NCBI GenBank assembly: GCA_050299835.1
Contig: JBNKWP010000001.1
Location: forward strand, 1-64,000
Direction of reading: 5' to 3'
DNA length: 64,000 nucleotides
Source of the DNA: JAJDOD01 sp050299835
GTDB taxonomy: Bacteria; Pseudomonadota; Alphaproteobacteria; Rhodobacterales; Rhodobacteraceae
Part shown: piece by piece, positions 14,134-22,623 of the stretch
Numbering within the stretch: the stretch's first letter is position 1
How the letters are laid out: each line of letters starts with the position of its first letter
Notes under the pieces: generated by a model
Told to the model about the DNA's origin: nothing
What the model saw: only the letters and a program-made list of their open reading frames with translations
Databases searched by the model: none
Translations under genes and position numbers: made by a program

Positions 14134-16170
14134 CTAATCGGGGTGAGGGGCTTTGTTTTTTTCAAGCCGTTCAAAAACCGCCTCTGCAATAATTGGTGAA
14201 ACGAGATGGGCGCCGGCTACAGAGAGGTGGTTGTCATCCGAAAACAGAATGTCGCCGTTCTTGATTGCGTAGCACTGCGTAGGATCGCATAGAACATCTT
14301 CCGGCTCCACGGATATCAAATCATCGGTGTTTAAGGTCCGCAAGACATCCATAAAGGTTCCACGCGAGAAGTCAGATTGAGACTCGAATATCGACCGGTC
14401 GTAGGCCAGATCGCTTGGAAAACTCTGACCATTCCAGACTTGCCGTGCGGCATAGCGAGGGATTGCAATGCCTGGGCGCGGATTTGACTGCACCACAACG
14501 ACTTTCTTCTCAGCCAAGACAAGCGTTTCCAATAGCTTATGTACGGCATCCCGAACACCTTCGCGGCGTATACCTTCCGGAATGTTGGCGGAGGCGGCAT
14601 CAATCGGATAGGAGAAAAAGCCATCATCGCCGCGCCGACCGAACATGTCGGGCGTATCTTCGGAAAGAAAGTAGTTGTCCCATGTCGCGACGAGCACAAC
14701 CACTTTCAGCTCTCGATTAACGAGTATGGCTTCAAGGACTTGGGAATTGAACGCCGCACATTGTTCAGTGCGCTTCTGCCCGGCATTCAGCAGCCCCGGT
14801 ATCGGTAGGCAGCTGCTAAGGAGATAAGCTTTGGTCGAAAGGCCCTCTGCAGCAAGATCGCCCGCTAGGGCATCGAGCATGGCCGCACCATGACTGTCGC
14901 CCCAAAGCGCGACCGATTGCGGCACATCCGGACCAAGCACGCAAGACTCGTCGAGGTTCATCGACGGAATATCGTCGCGGCTGCGAAGGCAGCGCTTGTT
15001 GTTGGGTCCAAAAGTATTTTCGACCGCTAGAATGGCACTGATTTCCTGGGGGACGCGTTCTGGATACCCGCTGGAAATATGCCCTCCTATGGCGATCGCA
15101 ACGATCGAAAGCGCGGAGGCAGTCAATAGGCCACGACCAAGAACTCGAGGTATCTGCCGATGTCGGAAGGGCGTTTCGACGAAGCGCCAAGAAACGTAGG
15201 CCAGTATGAAAGTCGCTGCGAGAACCAGCGTCTTTGCTCCGAAAGACAACGGCGGCATTTCTGCATAAGCAAGGAAGCCAAGAATGGGCTGATGGATTAG
15301 GTAAGCCGAGTAGCTTACGAGGCCGACGGATCTCACAGGGGCGAGCGAGAGCAGTGAACCAGCCACCGATTGGCCAATTCCAAATGCGAGCAATGTGGCT
15401 GTCGCAAGAACGGGTATGAGTGAATACGCGCCGGGCCAAGCGGCGTCTTTAGGTATCGCAACAAGCCCGGCTACCAACACGACTAGCGAAATGTTGGAGA
15501 TAAGTTGATGGTCGCGAGAGCCGATCCCCGACCTAAGGTCCTTCTCTTTCAGTGCAATCAGGACCCCAACAAGCAGCTCCCAAGCTCGTGACGGAAGAAG
15601 ATAAAACGACAACTGCGGAAATGCCTGGTTCAACCAAAGCGCCAAGGCAAAGCTCGAAAGGGTGAGGGCTAGAAGCACGGAGAACAAGGCTTGCTCTCGA
15701 AACCTCCACACCGCCACAATCAGCAGTGGAACAAGCGCATAGAACTGCTCTTCAACCCCGAGCGTCCATGTGTGAATGAGAGGATCATTGGCAGCTTGGG
15801 GGGTGAAATAATCGATTCTCGCCGCGAACCAAACGTTCGACAGCGAAAGCAGAGCTGAGGCGGCGCCTCCCAAGAAATAGCGATAGTCAGTGGGCAGCAT
15901 GACCACCCAGCCACCCGCGATTGTAGCAAGTATTGTGGCAATCAAAGCGGGCAGTATTCGCCGCGCTCGCCGAACGTAAAAGCCGCGAAAGCTAAAAGTC
16001 CCACCTGCCTTTTCAGTTATGATCTGCCCGCCGATTAGATAGCCGGAGATCACAAAGAAGACATCGACACCCGCAAACCCAACACCCGTGGCAAGCGCGC
16101 CCAAATGATAAAGAATTACGAAAAGCACCGCTACCGCGCGAAGCCCGTCTATTTCAGGTCTGTAGGTCAA
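14134..16170 (-). CDS. OafA/YrhL-type acyltransferase fused to an SGNH hydrolase domain
   Basis: 678 residues. The N-terminal ~350 residues form the ten-helix acyltransferase-3 domain: YRPEIDGLRAVAVLFVILYH and VDVFFVISGYLI are its signature, RHxxR-like arginines follow, and HTWTLGVEEQFYALVPLL is the later motif. The C-terminal ~270 residues are SGNH-like, with ALWGDSHGAAM near residue 420 and DDNHLSVAGAHLV near 647 supplying Ser and the Asp-x-x-His pair. Such fusions O-acetylate lipopolysaccharide O-antigen or exopolysaccharide. It is isolated, AT-richer than its neighbours and next to a tRNA, which suggests transfer. Confidence 0.92.
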   Translation of the reverse strand: MTYRPEIDGLRAVAVLFVILYHLGALATGVGFAGVDVFFVISGYLIGGQIITEKAGGTFSFRGFYVRRARRILPALIATILATIAGGWVVMLPTDYRYFLGGAASALLSLSNVWFAARIDYFTPQAANDPLIHTWTLGVEEQFYALVPLLIVAVWRFREQALFSVLLALTLSSFALALWLNQAFPQLSFYLLPSRAWELLVGVLIALKEKDLRSGIGSRDHQLISNISLVVLVAGLVAIPKDAAWPGAYSLIPVLATATLLAFGIGQSVAGSLLSLAPVRSVGLVSYSAYLIHQPILGFLAYAEMPPLSFGAKTLVLAATFILAYVSWRFVETPFRHRQIPRVLGRGLLTASALSIVAIAIGGHISSGYPERVPQEISAILAVENTFGPNNKRCLRSRDDIPSMNLDESCVLGPDVPQSVALWGDSHGAAMLDALAGDLAAEGLSTKAYLLSSCLPIPGLLNAGQKRTEQCAAFNSQVLEAILVNRELKVVVLVATWDNYFLSEDTPDMFGRRGDDGFFSYPIDAASANIPEGIRREGVRDAVHKLLETLVLAEKKVVVVQSNPRPGIAIPRYAARQVWNGQSFPSDLAYDRSIFESQSDFSRGTFMDVLRTLNTDDLISVEPEDVLCDPTQCYAIKNGDILFSDDNHLSVAGAHLVSPIIAEAVFERLEKNKAPHPD

Positions 16171-16460
16171 GAAATATTGCCGATGTTCCGATACTGAATG
16201 AAGAGTTTTCGTAAAGGAGGCATGGCAAAGATGGAAGTGGCATGCACTTCAAAGACGGTCTTGTTTGCTGAGGTATTGGAGGAAAATGAGCAGGCGAATC
16301 CTCTGTGACCACTTCGTCCGCAGAGCAGACCTTGCCACTAGGCGGGATGAACATCTGACATCTGAGTGAGTAAAGAACCTCGCGCACCAATCCGACCTGG
16401 GGAAACGGCAGGAGGAAATTTGAAATTAGATATTTATTTCAGCATCTTTAATAAAGCACA
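16171..16460. other. Gene-free AT-rich stretch between the acyltransferase and tRNA-Arg
   Basis: About 290 bases that carry only short frames without family features. It includes an AT-rich tract (16420-16455) immediately downstream of the tRNA 3' end. I looked for a repeat of the tRNA 3' end at the far side of the acyltransferase and did not find one. Confidence 0.4.
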
Positions 16461-16536
16461 TGGCGGCCCCGATAGGAGTCGAACCTATGACCTACCGCTT
16501 AGGAGGCGGTTGCTCTATCCGCTGAGCTACGGGGCC
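16461..16536 (-). tRNA. tRNA-Arg (anticodon CCU)
   Basis: Read on the minus strand it gives a complete cloverleaf: acceptor GGCCCCG pairing with CGGGGCC, D arm GCTC...GAGC, anticodon stem ACCGC/GCGGT with loop CTCCTAA (anticodon CCU, reading AGG), variable AGGTC, T arm ATAGG TTCGACT CCTAT, and an encoded CCA. All stems pair. This minor arginine tRNA is a frequent integration site for mobile DNA in proteobacteria. Confidence 0.97.
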
Positions 16537-16710
16537 GCGTCTGGGTGACACCGCGTTACCGTCCGGGCGGGGATATTTCCAGCCTTTTGTCTCGAAGGGG
16601 GCATCGCACAGCCTGAGAGGAATCCCGCCGAATTGCGGCCTTCCCCCTCGTCCTGCGTCTCAGGATCGTTACATACTGTTGATACGTGCCCGCAAAAACG
16701 GAGCAGTCGC

Positions 16711-17928
16711 ATGAAAATCGCAGTTCTCGGCGGAGATGGCTTTGTGGGCTGGCCCACGGCACTCCACCTATCCAACCTTGGCCATGACATTCACATCGTC
16801 GACAACCTGTCGCGGCGGTGGATTGATACAGAGCTTGGCGTTCAGTCGCTGACACCGATGGACTCGATCCAGGAACGCTGCCGGGTCTGGCACGACCTGA
16901 CCGGACGGCGGCTGCATTTTCACCTGCTGGACCTTGCCAAGGAATTCGAACGGCTGAAAGGCTGGCTGACGGAGCACAAGCCCGACGCGATCATCCACTT
17001 TGCCGAACAGCGGGCCGCGCCCTATTCGATGAAGACCGACCGGCACAAGGTCTACACGGTGAACAACAACATCAACGCCACGCATAACCTGCTGGCCGCG
17101 ATGGTTGAAAGCGGCATCGACGCGCATCTGGTGCATCTGGGCACGATGGGGGTCTATGGCTATTCCAGCGTCGGCGCGCCGATCCCGGAAGGGTATCTGG
17201 ATGTCGAGATCGACACGCCTGACGGCAAGAAGGCGCAGGAGATACTCTATCCAACCCGGCCCGGCTCGGTCTATCACATGACCAAGAGCCTCGATCAGAT
17301 CCTGTTCCAGTTCTATGCGCAGAACGATGGTGTGCGGATCACTGATCTGCATCAGGGCATCGTCTGGGGAACGCATACCGACCAGACCCGGCGGCACGAG
17401 CAGTTGATCAACCGCTTCGACTATGACGGCGACTATGGCACGGTGCTGAACCGGTTCCTGATCCAGGCCGCCATCGGGTATCCTCTGACCGTGCACGGCA
17501 CCGGCGGGCAAACCCGCGCCTTTATCCACATTCAGGACAGCGTGCGTTGTGTCGAACTGGCGCTGGGCGATGCGCCCGAGGCCGGGGAGCGGGTGCGGAT
17601 CTTCAACCAGATGACAGAGACGCACCGGGTGCGCGATCTGGCGGAACTGGTGGCGAAGCTGACGGGGGCGGAGATCGCGTTCCTGCCGAACCCGCGCAAG
17701 GAAGCCGCGGAGAACGATCTGGTCGTGAAGAACGACCAGTTCCTGGCACTTGGGCTGGACCCGACAACGCTGGCCGAAGGGCTGCTGGACGAGGTGGTCG
17801 AGGTGGCCCGGAAATACGCCTACCGCATCGACCGGAGCCGTGTTCCGGCCGTCTCGGCCTGGACGAAGGACCTTGGCCGGAAGGTCGAGCGGGATCCGGA
17901 AGGCAAGGCGTTGCGCTCCGTCTCATGA
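16711..17928 (+). CDS. sqdB: UDP-sulfoquinovose synthase
   Basis: 405 residues. It converts UDP-glucose and sulfite to UDP-sulfoquinovose, the head-group donor for the sulfolipid SQDG. An extended SDR: the Rossmann motif GGDGFVGWPTALHLSNLGH is at the N terminus, followed by VDNLSRRWID and GVQSLTPMDSI, closely like plant SQD1. Substrate-site words HFAEQRAAPYSM, LGTMGVYGYSS and YHMTK (catalytic Thr, Tyr, Lys) are present. ATG 16711 is chosen over an upstream in-frame ATG because the Rossmann strand begins at once. First gene of sqdB-sqdD-sqdC; ATGA overlap with sqdD. Confidence 0.95.
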   Translation: MKIAVLGGDGFVGWPTALHLSNLGHDIHIVDNLSRRWIDTELGVQSLTPMDSIQERCRVWHDLTGRRLHFHLLDLAKEFERLKGWLTEHKPDAIIHFAEQRAAPYSMKTDRHKVYTVNNNINATHNLLAAMVESGIDAHLVHLGTMGVYGYSSVGAPIPEGYLDVEIDTPDGKKAQEILYPTRPGSVYHMTKSLDQILFQFYAQNDGVRITDLHQGIVWGTHTDQTRRHEQLINRFDYDGDYGTVLNRFLIQAAIGYPLTVHGTGGQTRAFIHIQDSVRCVELALGDAPEAGERVRIFNQMTETHRVRDLAELVAKLTGAEIAFLPNPRKEAAENDLVVKNDQFLALGLDPTTLAEGLLDEVVEVARKYAYRIDRSRVPAVSAWTKDLGRKVERDPEGKALRSVS

Positions 17929-18758
17929 CAGGCGTCACTCCCGAAGGGCCTCGGGCAAGCGATTGCGCTTATGTCACGCTGGTGACCAATGCCGATTTCG
18001 CGCTTGGGGCGAAGGCGCTATTGCGGTCGCTCGGGCTTTCGGGGACGTCCGCCGATCTGGTGGTGCTGCACACGGGCGGGGTTTCCGACGATGCGTTGGT
18101 GCCGTTGCGCGATGCGAGCGCGCGGTTGATCGCGACCGAGTTGCTGCCGACCTCGCCGGAGTTCAACGCAGCGCACGCGAGACAGAAGCTCCATTCGGAG
18201 GCTCCGTTCACCAAGGGGGAGAAACCGGCCTTCCACACGCCCTTGGACAACTTTGTGAAGCTGCGGCTTTGGCAATTGGATTATGAGCGGGTTGTCTTCC
18301 TCGACGCCGACACGCTGGTTCTGAAGAACTGCGATCGGCTTTTCGACTATCCCGAGTTTTCCGCTGCACCGAATGTCTATGAAACGCTGGCCGATTTTCA
18401 CCGGATGAATTCGGGCGTCTTCACCGCCCGCCCTGATCCGGAGACCTTCGAAAGGATGCTGGGCGAATTGGACAGGCCGGACGTTTTCTGGCGGCGCACC
18501 GACCAGACCTTTCTTCAGCGTTTCTTCCCCGATTGGCACGGGCTTCCGGTGACCTTCAACATGCTGCAATATGTCTGGATGAACCTGCCGGAACTCTGGA
18601 ACTGGGACGCGATCCATGTGCTGCATTACCAGTATGAAAAACCGTGGCAGGTGCCGCATCCGAGAGCCGAGGCATTGCGGCCACTGATCGACCTTTGGCA
18701 CGCCTTTGCCGGTGACGGCCCGGTGCCGGACGTTTCCGAACTGCCGAACCCGGCATGA
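17925..18758 (+). CDS. sqdD: Sulfolipid-pathway glycosyltransferase SqdD (GT8-like)
   Basis: 277 residues, starting at an ATG that overlaps the sqdB stop. A glycogenin-like GT8 fold is indicated by YVTLVTNADFALGAKALLRSL, the metal-binding DADTLVL motif, and FNMLQYVWMN...HYQYEKPWQ near the end. Rhodobacter sqdD lies at this position of the sqdBDC operon and is thought to transfer sulfoquinovose to diacylglycerol or a precursor. The assignment rests on fold plus operon position. Confidence 0.88.
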   Translation: MTGVTPEGPRASDCAYVTLVTNADFALGAKALLRSLGLSGTSADLVVLHTGGVSDDALVPLRDASARLIATELLPTSPEFNAAHARQKLHSEAPFTKGEKPAFHTPLDNFVKLRLWQLDYERVVFLDADTLVLKNCDRLFDYPEFSAAPNVYETLADFHRMNSGVFTARPDPETFERMLGELDRPDVFWRRTDQTFLQRFFPDWHGLPVTFNMLQYVWMNLPELWNWDAIHVLHYQYEKPWQVPHPRAEALRPLIDLWHAFAGDGPVPDVSELPNPA

Positions 18759-19600
18759 AGATCGCGCTGACCGGGGCAACCGGGCTGGTGGGCTACCCGA
18801 TCCTGAGATGCCTGAAGGCGCAGGGCCACGAGGTGGTCACGCTGGGCCGAACGCCCATGCCCGAAATTCCGCATCTCCGCTGGGATCTCGCCACAGACCC
18901 TCCCGCGCTCGACGGCATCGACCGGTTGGTCCACGCCGCCTTCTCTCATCTGCCGGGGAAATATCGCGGCGGCGAAGGCGACGATCCCGATGGCTTCACG
19001 CGGCTGAACCTTGAGGGCACGCTGCGCCTCTGGGATGCGGCCCGGCGCTCCGGCATCCACACGGTCTTTCTATCCTCCCGCGCCATATGTGGCGATTACC
19101 CGCCCGGCACGCGGCTGACCGAGGATCTGACACCCCGGCCCGACACGCTCTATGGCCAGGTGAAGCTGGAGGCGGAACGGGCGCTTGGGCCAAAGGGGGT
19201 CAGTCTTCGCGCGACCGGCGTCTATGGCCCGCCGGTGCCGGGGCGCGCGCATAAATGGACCGATCTTTTCGAAGGTTTCGAGCGTGGCGAAACCCTGCCG
19301 CCCAGGATCGGGACAGAGGTCCACGCCCACGATCTTGCCGCCGCCGTCATCATCGCGCTGAACCCCGCTCTGGCCGGGGGCGTCTTCAACGTCTCCGATT
19401 TCACGCTTGACCGCCGAACCCTGCTTGAAGACTACGCGCGGATCACCGGACGTAATGGCCACCTGCCCCCCGCGTCCGACCCCGGCACTGTCAACGCGAT
19501 GTCCACCGAACGCCTCCGCGCGCTCGGTTGGTCGCCGATGGGACAAAACGCGTTACGCGAAACTTTGATCTCGCTCATCGACTCCGGTTCAAATTCCTGA
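18755..19600 (+). CDS. sqdC: NAD-dependent epimerase/dehydratase-like protein SqdC
   Basis: 281 residues overlapping the sqdD stop (ATGA). It begins with the Rossmann motif MKIALTGATGLVGYPILR; FLSSRAICGDY and YGQVK (Tyr/Lys pair, near residue 130) mark an SDR active site. Rhodobacter sqdC is the third gene of the sulfolipid operon, is needed for normal sulfolipid synthesis and is reductase-like; its exact reaction is not settled. It completes the same gene order here. Confidence 0.85.
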   Translation: MKIALTGATGLVGYPILRCLKAQGHEVVTLGRTPMPEIPHLRWDLATDPPALDGIDRLVHAAFSHLPGKYRGGEGDDPDGFTRLNLEGTLRLWDAARRSGIHTVFLSSRAICGDYPPGTRLTEDLTPRPDTLYGQVKLEAERALGPKGVSLRATGVYGPPVPGRAHKWTDLFEGFERGETLPPRIGTEVHAHDLAAAVIIALNPALAGGVFNVSDFTLDRRTLLEDYARITGRNGHLPPASDPGTVNAMSTERLRALGWSPMGQNALRETLISLIDSGSNS

Positions 19601-19638
19601 AAACCACACCGCAAGGCCAAGCCGCTTGGCATGAAATG

Positions 19639-19654
19639 CCGTTAGCGGTAACGT
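19639..19654. promoter_or_regulatory. LacI-family operator upstream of the lacI-type gene
   Basis: CCGTTAGCGGTAACGT contains the GTTA-NCGN-TAAC inverted repeat typical of LacI/GntR/PurR-type operators with a central CpG. It ends 27 bases before the regulator's ATG, so autoregulation is likely. Confidence 0.65.
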
Positions 19655-19681
19655 CATCATGACACCGAACTGGAGCGCGAC

Positions 19682-20743
19682 ATGGACGACGACGAAAAGG
19701 TCATCTCCATCAACGGGAACACGACACCGCCGAGGCGGCCATTGACGCTGAAGGATGTGTCGATCGAATCCGGCGTCTCGGAGATGACTGTCAGCCGGGT
19801 GCTGCGCAACCGGGGCGATGTGTCCGACGCGACACGCAAGAAGGTTCTGCACGCTGCCAAGACATTGGGTTACGTGCCCAACAAGATCGCGGGCGCGCTG
19901 GCGTCGAGCCGCGTCAATCTTGTCGCGGTCATCATCCCGTCGCTGTCGAACATGGTCTTCCCCGAAGTGCTGACCGGCATTTCCGAAGTTCTTGATGAAA
20001 CCCCGCTGCAACCGGTCGTCGGTGTCACGCAATATTCGCCGAAGAAGGAAGAAGAGGTCCTGTTCGAGATGCTCTCCTGGCGGCCCAGCGGGATCATCCT
20101 GGCCGGGCTGGAACATTCCGACGCCTCCCGCGCCATGTTGCAGGCCTCTGGTGTGCCGGTGGTGGAGATCATGGATACCGATGGGGATGCCATCGACGCC
20201 GTGGTCGGTATCTCGCACCGCCGGGCGGGGCGGGAGATGGCCCGCAGCATCGTGAAGAACGGCTATCGGCGGATCGGGTTCATCGGGACCAAGATGCCGA
20301 TGGACCACCGCGCCCGGAAACGCTTCGAGGGCTTCACCGAAGCACTGGCCCGTGACGGGATCGAGGTCGTAGACCAGGTGTTCTACGAGGGCGGGTCGGG
20401 TCTGGCCAAGGGCCGGGAGATGACTCAGCGCATTCTCGAACGCACCCCCGATCTCGATTTCCTCTACTATTCGAACGACATGATCGCGGCCGGCGGGATG
20501 CTATATCTTCAGGATCGGGGCATCGACATTCCCGGCCAGATCGGGCTTGCGGGGTTCAACGGATCGGAACTTCTTGACGGGTTCTCGGTCAAGCCCGCCA
20601 CGATGGATGCCGGGCGCAAGGATATCGGGCGCGAGGCCGCACGGATCATCGCCGGGCGGACAGACGGGTCGATCACCGAGACCGGGCAGAGGATCGAGCT
20701 GGAACCGCGTCTGCAGCCGGGCGATACGCTGAGGCGGCGCTAA
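19682..20743 (+). CDS. LacI-family transcriptional regulator (GntR-like)
   Basis: 353 residues. The LacI helix-turn-helix and hinge are at about 20-70: TLKDVSIESGVSEMTVSRVLR, then KKVLHAAKTLGYVPNKIAGALAS. The effector domain (70-340) has the usual periplasmic-binding fold words SLSNMVFPEVLTGI and GYRRIGFIGT. The closest resemblance in my memory is to gluconate-type repressors, but no sugar genes are adjacent, so the effector is unknown. ATG 19682 is preceded by GGAGCG. Confidence 0.92.
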   Translation: MDDDEKVISINGNTTPPRRPLTLKDVSIESGVSEMTVSRVLRNRGDVSDATRKKVLHAAKTLGYVPNKIAGALASSRVNLVAVIIPSLSNMVFPEVLTGISEVLDETPLQPVVGVTQYSPKKEEEVLFEMLSWRPSGIILAGLEHSDASRAMLQASGVPVVEIMDTDGDAIDAVVGISHRRAGREMARSIVKNGYRRIGFIGTKMPMDHRARKRFEGFTEALARDGIEVVDQVFYEGGSGLAKGREMTQRILERTPDLDFLYYSNDMIAAGGMLYLQDRGIDIPGQIGLAGFNGSELLDGFSVKPATMDAGRKDIGREAARIIAGRTDGSITETGQRIELEPRLQPGDTLRRR

Positions 20744-20946
20744 GCTTCATCCAAGTTGAATTGAAACGGGATAAAGCTTTCGGCAGATTCCTGCCGCCGC
20801 CGCGACATCGCCGTCTTTGACTAATCACTTCGAAACAATTGGGACCGATCCTGATCCGACGCACGGGGGTGCGGGTGGATGAATTCGGGTCGCTTGGGCG
20901 TATTTCCCAGTGACGTTTGCGAGTGTGCTCCACCCATAGAGGTGGA

Positions 20947-22620
20947 GTGAAACGGGTGTGTTTGATCTGCGCTGCCAGCCAGCCCTGGACTGATGACTGC
21001 TACATTGGGGAGTTTGCCCCATCCGATGAGACCCCAAGCGACGAAGGACTGTTCGGCCCGATGCCGGTCTATACCTACGATCAGATCGCGACCCAGCTGA
21101 CCCATGATTACTGGGGCGGGTCGTCGCGGTCTTTCGATGTGCAGACGGGTGACACGCTATACGTGGACATCACCGGCCTGACCGCCAACGGGCAGGCGAT
21201 GGCGCTTCAGGCGCTTGAGGCGTGGAGCATGGTTTCGGGCCTGAACTTCGTCGAAGTAAATGCGGACACGCCGCCCACCGCCACCATCGTGGAGACCGCA
21301 GACGCGCCGGAAGCTGTCAGCGGTAGCTATCAGATCGAGGCGGGTGAAGACTTCACCGGCACGCTGAACTCCAACACCGACCGTGACACGATTGCGGTCT
21401 ACATGACCGCCGGGCAGACGATGACCTTCACGTTGGAAGGGGAAGGTGGCTCGGCACTGGACGACCCCTACCTGTACCTACTGAACGGCGCGGGCGCGAT
21501 CCTCGCCCAGAATGACGATGCGAATGGCGCGGATTCCGCGATCACCTACCAGGCCACCTATTCCGGCCTGCACTATATTCAGGCCGCCTCGTTCAACAAC
21601 GCCTCCTCCGGCGATTACCGCGTCACTGTACGCGAAGGCGGGGCGGTGGCCGATATCATCTTCGATGACGAAAATTCGGGCGCTTACGCCTCAAGCTCCG
21701 TCTGGAACGGCACGATCCAGTCGTCCTATGTCAATATCGACCCGAACTGGGCCGGTGGCGCGAACCGGATCGACGGGTACTATTTCCAGACCTATATCCA
21801 CGAGATCGGGCACGCACTGGGCCTGGGCCATGCCGGAAACTACAACGGCAGCGCGACCTATGGCACCGACAACCACTATGAGAACGACAGCTGGCAGGCG
21901 TCAGTCATGTCGTATTTCCACCAGACGGAAAACCCGGACGTGGATGCCAGCTTCGCCTATGTCGTCGGCCCGCAGATGGCGGATATCCTCGCCATCCAGT
22001 CCCTTTACGGCACGCCCACCAGCGCCCATTCCGGCGACACGGTCTATGGCGATGGCGGCAATACCGGCACCTATCTGGACGGGGTGCATGACCTGTCGAA
22101 CCCGGTCAGCTACACGGTCTTCGACACCGATGGCGCGGATGTCTTCGACTTTTCCGGTTCCAGCGCTCATCAGGTGATGGACCTGAGGGAGGAGACGTTT
22201 TCAGATCTTGACGGGTGGGTTGGAAATGTCGGCATCGCCCGCGGCACGGTGATCGAACACGGGCGGACCGGATCGGGCAACGATGTCATCATCGGAAACG
22301 ATGCGGGCAACGAGCTGCGTGCGGGCAGCGGAACCGACGCGGTGTCAGGGCGCGGCGGCAATGACGCGATCCTTGGAGGCAGCGGGAACGACACGCTTGA
22401 TGGCGGCGACGGCGCCGATCTGGTTGAGGGGGGGACCGGCAACAATCTCATCAATGGCGGCAATGGCGGCGATCTGTTGATCGGCGACGATGTCACACTT
22501 GCGATGCTGACGATGCTTTATCCGGCCTGGACGCCACCCGCCGATGCGCAGGACCTGATCGACACGGATGACTACATCGTGCTTTGGGACGATATCGTGG
22601 ACGAATTCAGCTTCGCCTGA
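20947..22620 (+). CDS. Serralysin-type M10 metalloprotease with RTX repeats
   Basis: 557 residues from GTG 20947, which has AGAGGTGG in front; a TTG ten codons upstream is also open. A short CLICAASQPWTDDC leader replaces a signal peptide. Zinc motif HEIGHALGLGHAG starts at about residue 285, with the Met-turn VMSYF after it. The catalytic domain is interrupted between FVEVNAD and ADIIFDDENSGAY by about 110 residues that look like a PPC (pre-peptidase C-terminal) beta domain. RTX nonapeptides (GGSGNDTLDGGDGADLVEGG) lie at about 465-515. Secretion by a type I system is expected, but none is encoded here. Confidence 0.92.
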   Translation: MKRVCLICAASQPWTDDCYIGEFAPSDETPSDEGLFGPMPVYTYDQIATQLTHDYWGGSSRSFDVQTGDTLYVDITGLTANGQAMALQALEAWSMVSGLNFVEVNADTPPTATIVETADAPEAVSGSYQIEAGEDFTGTLNSNTDRDTIAVYMTAGQTMTFTLEGEGGSALDDPYLYLLNGAGAILAQNDDANGADSAITYQATYSGLHYIQAASFNNASSGDYRVTVREGGAVADIIFDDENSGAYASSSVWNGTIQSSYVNIDPNWAGGANRIDGYYFQTYIHEIGHALGLGHAGNYNGSATYGTDNHYENDSWQASVMSYFHQTENPDVDASFAYVVGPQMADILAIQSLYGTPTSAHSGDTVYGDGGNTGTYLDGVHDLSNPVSYTVFDTDGADVFDFSGSSAHQVMDLREETFSDLDGWVGNVGIARGTVIEHGRTGSGNDVIIGNDAGNELRAGSGTDAVSGRGGNDAILGGSGNDTLDGGDGADLVEGGTGNNLINGGNGGDLLIGDDVTLAMLTMLYPAWTPPADAQDLIDTDDYIVLWDDIVDEFSFA

Positions 22621-22623
22621 TCC

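Noticed and set aside
13859..16536. Attachment-site duplication of tRNA-Arg
   Set aside because: The tRNA 3' end sequence was not found repeated at the far side of the acyltransferase, and no integrase is present.
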